Assembly (NCBI GenBank): GCA_963606965.1
Contig: CAVDAL010000032.1
Span: forward strand, 1-64,000
Source: CAVDAL01 sp963606965
GTDB taxonomy: Bacteria > Actinomycetota > Coriobacteriia > Coriobacteriales > QAMH01
Length of the DNA stretch: 64,000 bases
Direction: 5' to 3'
The translations under genes were made by a program, and so were the position numbers. Below, in pieces: positions 61,711 through 64,000 of this stretch (position 1 is its first letter; each line of letters starts with the position of its first letter). The notes under the pieces are model-generated. The model was not told where the DNA came from. It saw only the letters and a list, made by a program, of their open reading frames with translations, and searched no databases.

Positions 61711-63449
61711 AGAAGATGATTCATTTAACGATAGATGGCATAGAAGTTGAAGTTGAAGAAGGCACGACAATTTTAGAAGCTGCTGAAAAGTGCGGCAAAA
61801 AAATTCCAACCCTTTGTGCTTTGAAAGACATTAATTATCCGGGTTCATGCCGCATTTGTGTTGTGCAAATTGAAGGCGAAGACCGCATGGCTGCATCATG
61901 CAATACAGTTGCAAGCGATGGCATGGTCATTTACACAAACACGCCAGAAGTTATAAATGCGCGCCGTATGAATTTTGAAATGTTACTTTGCGAACATAAT
62001 GAAAATTGTACAAGGTGTGCAAGGGTCGACAGCTGTGCTTTAAAAGCTTTAGCTGCAGATTTATGCGTTGAAAGCTTGCCAATTTCTGCTGTGCCAGTCA
62101 AAGAAAATTGGGATGAAACATTCCCGCTGCAGCGCGACAACACAAAATGTATCAAATGCATGCGCTGTGTTGCTTTTTGTGAAAAAGTGCAAAATTGCGG
62201 AGTATGGAGCTTTGCTGGTGCAGGCGCTCACATGAAGGTCACTGTTAAAGGCGGCGCAGACATTAAAGACGCAGGCTGTGCATTATGTGGCCAGTGTGTG
62301 ACACATTGCCCAACAGGCGCTTTGTCTGTTAGAAATGATATTAATAAAATTATTGCTGCGCTGGCAGACCCCGACACAAAAACTGTTGTTCAGGTTGCTC
62401 CTGCTGTTCGCAGTTCTTGGGGTGAAGGTGTTGGCCTTGAACGCGAAGCAGCAACGCAGGGCAAAATGGTTGCAGCTTTGCGCGCGCTTGGCTTTGATTA
62501 TATTTTTGATACTGACTTTGCAGCAGATTTAACAATTATGGAAGAAGGGAGCGAAGTTGTTGCAGCTTTGAAAGAAAAACAAGCTGGCAATGTGAATGAT
62601 CTTCCAATTTTTACAAGCTGCTGTCCTGGATGGGTCAGGTTTGCAAAGCTGCATTATCCGCAAGTTGTTAGCTTGCTTTCCAGTGCAAAATCACCACACC
62701 AGATGCTTGGAGCTGTTATCAAAAATACAATGTCAAGCACTGCGCAAGAAGAATATAAGCGCTTGTTTTGTGTTTCAATTATGCCTTGTGTTGCAAAGAA
62801 ATATGAATGCAGTGTTGATGCTTTGCATACAGCAGAAGGCAAAGATGTTGACGCTGTTTTGACAGTGCGTGAATTTTGCAGAATGTTAAGAATGTTTTCT
62901 GTCGATTGTGCTGGCCTGCAGGAAGAAGAATTTGATCAGCCGCTTGGAACAAGCACAGGCGCAGGAACAATTTTTGGCCGCACTGGTGGCGTTATGGAAG
63001 CTGCCTTGCGCACAGCTGCCTTTGTTATTACTGGTGAAAATCCAGATTTCAGCACTTGTGACTGCACAAGTGCTACTCCTGAAAAACCATGGGTTAGCAA
63101 AAAGCTGAACTTAGCAGGAATTGATGTGAATATTGCAATTGCTAGTGGGCTTGGCAATGCATCTAAGCTTCTTGATGCAATGGAAGCAGGCGAAGTTTCA
63201 TATGACTTTGTTGAAGTTATGGCTTGCCCAGGTGGGTGCGTTGCTGGTGGCGGGCAGCCAATTCATTACAATGAAGAGCTAGGGCTTGAGCGAGCAAAAG
63301 TCTTGAATACACTTGATTCAAATGATACTTTGCGCAGGTCGCATGAAAACCCGCAAGTTCAAAAGCTTTATAAAGATTGGTTGGACGAGCCTTTAAGTGA
63401 ACGTTCACATGCATGGCTTCATACAAATCATGAGGAATGGCAAATATAA
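61704..63449 (+). CDS. hydA: [FeFe]-hydrogenase catalytic subunit
   Basis: A 581-residue hydrogenase that reduces protons or oxidises H2. The N-terminal [2Fe-2S] domain uses Cys38, Cys49, Cys52 and Cys66. Then come a His-ligated cluster (His98, Cys102, Cys105, Cys111) and two [4Fe-4S] sets starting at Cys149. The H-cluster motifs are all intact: TSCCPGW, MPCVAKK, and ACPGGCVAGGGQP. The proton-path residues around MEEGSE, the second Cys of TSCC, and SAKSPHQ are also present. It is the last gene of the operon, followed by a strong terminator. It lacks a signal peptide, so it is cytosolic. Confidence 0.95.
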   Translation: MVKKMIHLTIDGIEVEVEEGTTILEAAEKCGKKIPTLCALKDINYPGSCRICVVQIEGEDRMAASCNTVASDGMVIYTNTPEVINARRMNFEMLLCEHNENCTRCARVDSCALKALAADLCVESLPISAVPVKENWDETFPLQRDNTKCIKCMRCVAFCEKVQNCGVWSFAGAGAHMKVTVKGGADIKDAGCALCGQCVTHCPTGALSVRNDINKIIAALADPDTKTVVQVAPAVRSSWGEGVGLEREAATQGKMVAALRALGFDYIFDTDFAADLTIMEEGSEVVAALKEKQAGNVNDLPIFTSCCPGWVRFAKLHYPQVVSLLSSAKSPHQMLGAVIKNTMSSTAQEEYKRLFCVSIMPCVAKKYECSVDALHTAEGKDVDAVLTVREFCRMLRMFSVDCAGLQEEEFDQPLGTSTGAGTIFGRTGGVMEAALRTAAFVITGENPDFSTCDCTSATPEKPWVSKKLNLAGIDVNIAIASGLGNASKLLDAMEAGEVSYDFVEVMACPGGCVAGGGQPIHYNEELGLERAKVLNTLDSNDTLRRSHENPQVQKLYKDWLDEPLSERSHAWLHTNHEEWQI

Positions 63450-63486
63450 TATATTTATTAAAATATATATAAGTGTTAAAATAACC

Positions 63487-63530
63487 GGCTGCGACTGCTT
63501 GGAATTATTTTCAAGTGCGCAGCCTTTTTT
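63487..63530 (+). terminator. Terminator of the hydrogenase operon
   Basis: GGCTGCG / CGCAGCC with an inner CTTG / CAAG pairing, followed by six T residues. Confidence 0.85.
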
Positions 63531-63551
63531 GTATAAATATAGGAGCTGACT

Positions 63552-64000
63552 ATGAATGGAATTTCTTCACCAAAGCAATTTAATTTGAGCATGAGCAAAA
63601 GAGTTTTAGCAGCTGTGCTTTCTCTTGTGCTTGTTGTCGCATTTTTGCCAAGTTTCTTTTTTGCGAGTCTTGGCACTGCATATGCGGAAACACAAACAAG
63701 GATATCCGGCGGTTCAACAATTAGCACTGGTGGCACATATAGGATAGTCTCAGATGCAAATGGTTGCACAGCTGGCTGCATTAAAGTTGAAACAACAGAG
63801 GCTGTCACTATTATTGGCGACGGTATTGGCTCTGGCAGCGACCTTGGCGATGCTGATAAATATGGCAGCTCTGTTTATTTTGATTGTGTAACTGCTTCTC
63901 CAGTCAACTTGACATTCAAGGATGTGTTTTTGAATGGAAAAAAGCATAATGCAGGTGACATCATAGACGTCTCTGGTAGTGATAACATAATTAATTTCGA
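63552..64000 (+). CDS. Secreted surface protein, start of gene (3' end outside the window)
   Basis: The frame is open from the ATG at 63552 (AGGAG at 63541) to the window end, about 149 codons. There is a long signal peptide: a basic stretch MSKR, a hydrophobic core and a cleavage-like AYAET near residue 46. The mature start has Gly/Ser/Thr-rich short strands such as STISTGGTYRIVSD and VTIIGDGIGSGSD, plus NLTFKDVFLNGK, which recall right-handed beta-helix or autotransporter-like surface proteins. No domain can be named from the part visible. It may be a large adhesin and a sortase client, but its C-terminus is not seen. Confidence 0.6.
   Translation, partial: MNGISSPKQFNLSMSKRVLAAVLSLVLVVAFLPSFFFASLGTAYAETQTRISGGSTISTGGTYRIVSDANGCTAGCIKVETTEAVTIIGDGIGSGSDLGDADKYGSSVYFDCVTASPVNLTFKDVFLNGKKHNAGDIIDVSGSDNIINF

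Overview
The window is AT-rich (by eye near 40% GC), densely coding bacterial DNA with about 55 genes and no rRNA, tRNA, prophage or CRISPR array that I can recognise. The gene set suggests a strict anaerobe with a single-membrane (Gram-positive type) envelope: [FeFe]-hydrogenase with its three maturases, class B sortase, SMR and AgcS transporters, single-chain PurL, a LemA/DUF2207 pair, and several start codons that look leaderless. My best guess is a low-GC member of the Coriobacteriia (Actinobacteriota). A clostridial host cannot be excluded from sequence alone.

Layout. 1-9.5 kb: the start of an adenine deaminase gene, a secreted ComEC-like MBL hydrolase, an unknown membrane protein, a Phd/RelE toxin-antitoxin pair beside a possible transposase scrap, and lemA-DUF2207. 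7.8-10.4 kb: a UPF0104-pssA-psd operon for phosphatidylethanolamine. 10.4-10.63 kb: a promoter-to-terminator unit on the minus strand that encodes a 6S-like structured RNA. 10.6-13.4 kb: a formate/nitrite channel, tcdA and an ArsM-like methyltransferase. 13.4-23.4 kb: the most unusual block. A MobA-like/SufS-like fusion and a BioB-like radical SAM gene lie behind a leader with an intrinsic terminator. They diverge from a second BioB-like radical SAM gene, which is followed by a TauABC-type importer, a DUF4418 protein and a MacB/LolD-type ABC pair. 23.5-26.3 kb: a phosphotransferase, a nucleoside hydrolase and a paired SMR exporter. 26.3-31.5 kb: a Cys-less purF-like gene and purL. 31.6-33.3 kb: a glycine riboswitch controlling an AgcS symporter. 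33.3-38 kb: a second SufS-like protein with a foreign N-terminal extension, a FucI-like isomerase and a divergent PucR/CdaR-type regulator. 38.2-44 kb: ileS-lspA-rluD-srtB-thiN. 44.1-45.7 kb: a secreted murein-hydrolase-like protein. 45.7-49.1 kb: rpsB-tsf-gltX with a structured leader. 49.2-54.2 kb: aroB-aroA-aroC-chorismate mutase-aroE-aroQ. 54.4-55.9 kb: a Fic enzyme and a LOG-family protein. 56-63.5 kb: hydE-hydG-hydF, a NuoF/GltD-like flavoprotein and hydA. The window ends inside a secreted surface protein gene.

How the genes work together. The hydrogenase operon is self-contained for H-cluster assembly and couples HydA to a GltD-type NAD(P)H/FAD module. The shikimate operon covers the middle and end of chorismate synthesis but lacks DAHP synthase and shikimate kinase here. 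The 13.4-23.4 kb block pairs a cysteine desulfurase with BioB-type radical SAM enzymes and importers. This suggests, as inference only, sulfur insertion into an imported or salvaged compound or cofactor, and it is the best candidate here for an undescribed system. All starts were chosen from visible ribosome binding sites where possible. No database search was run.
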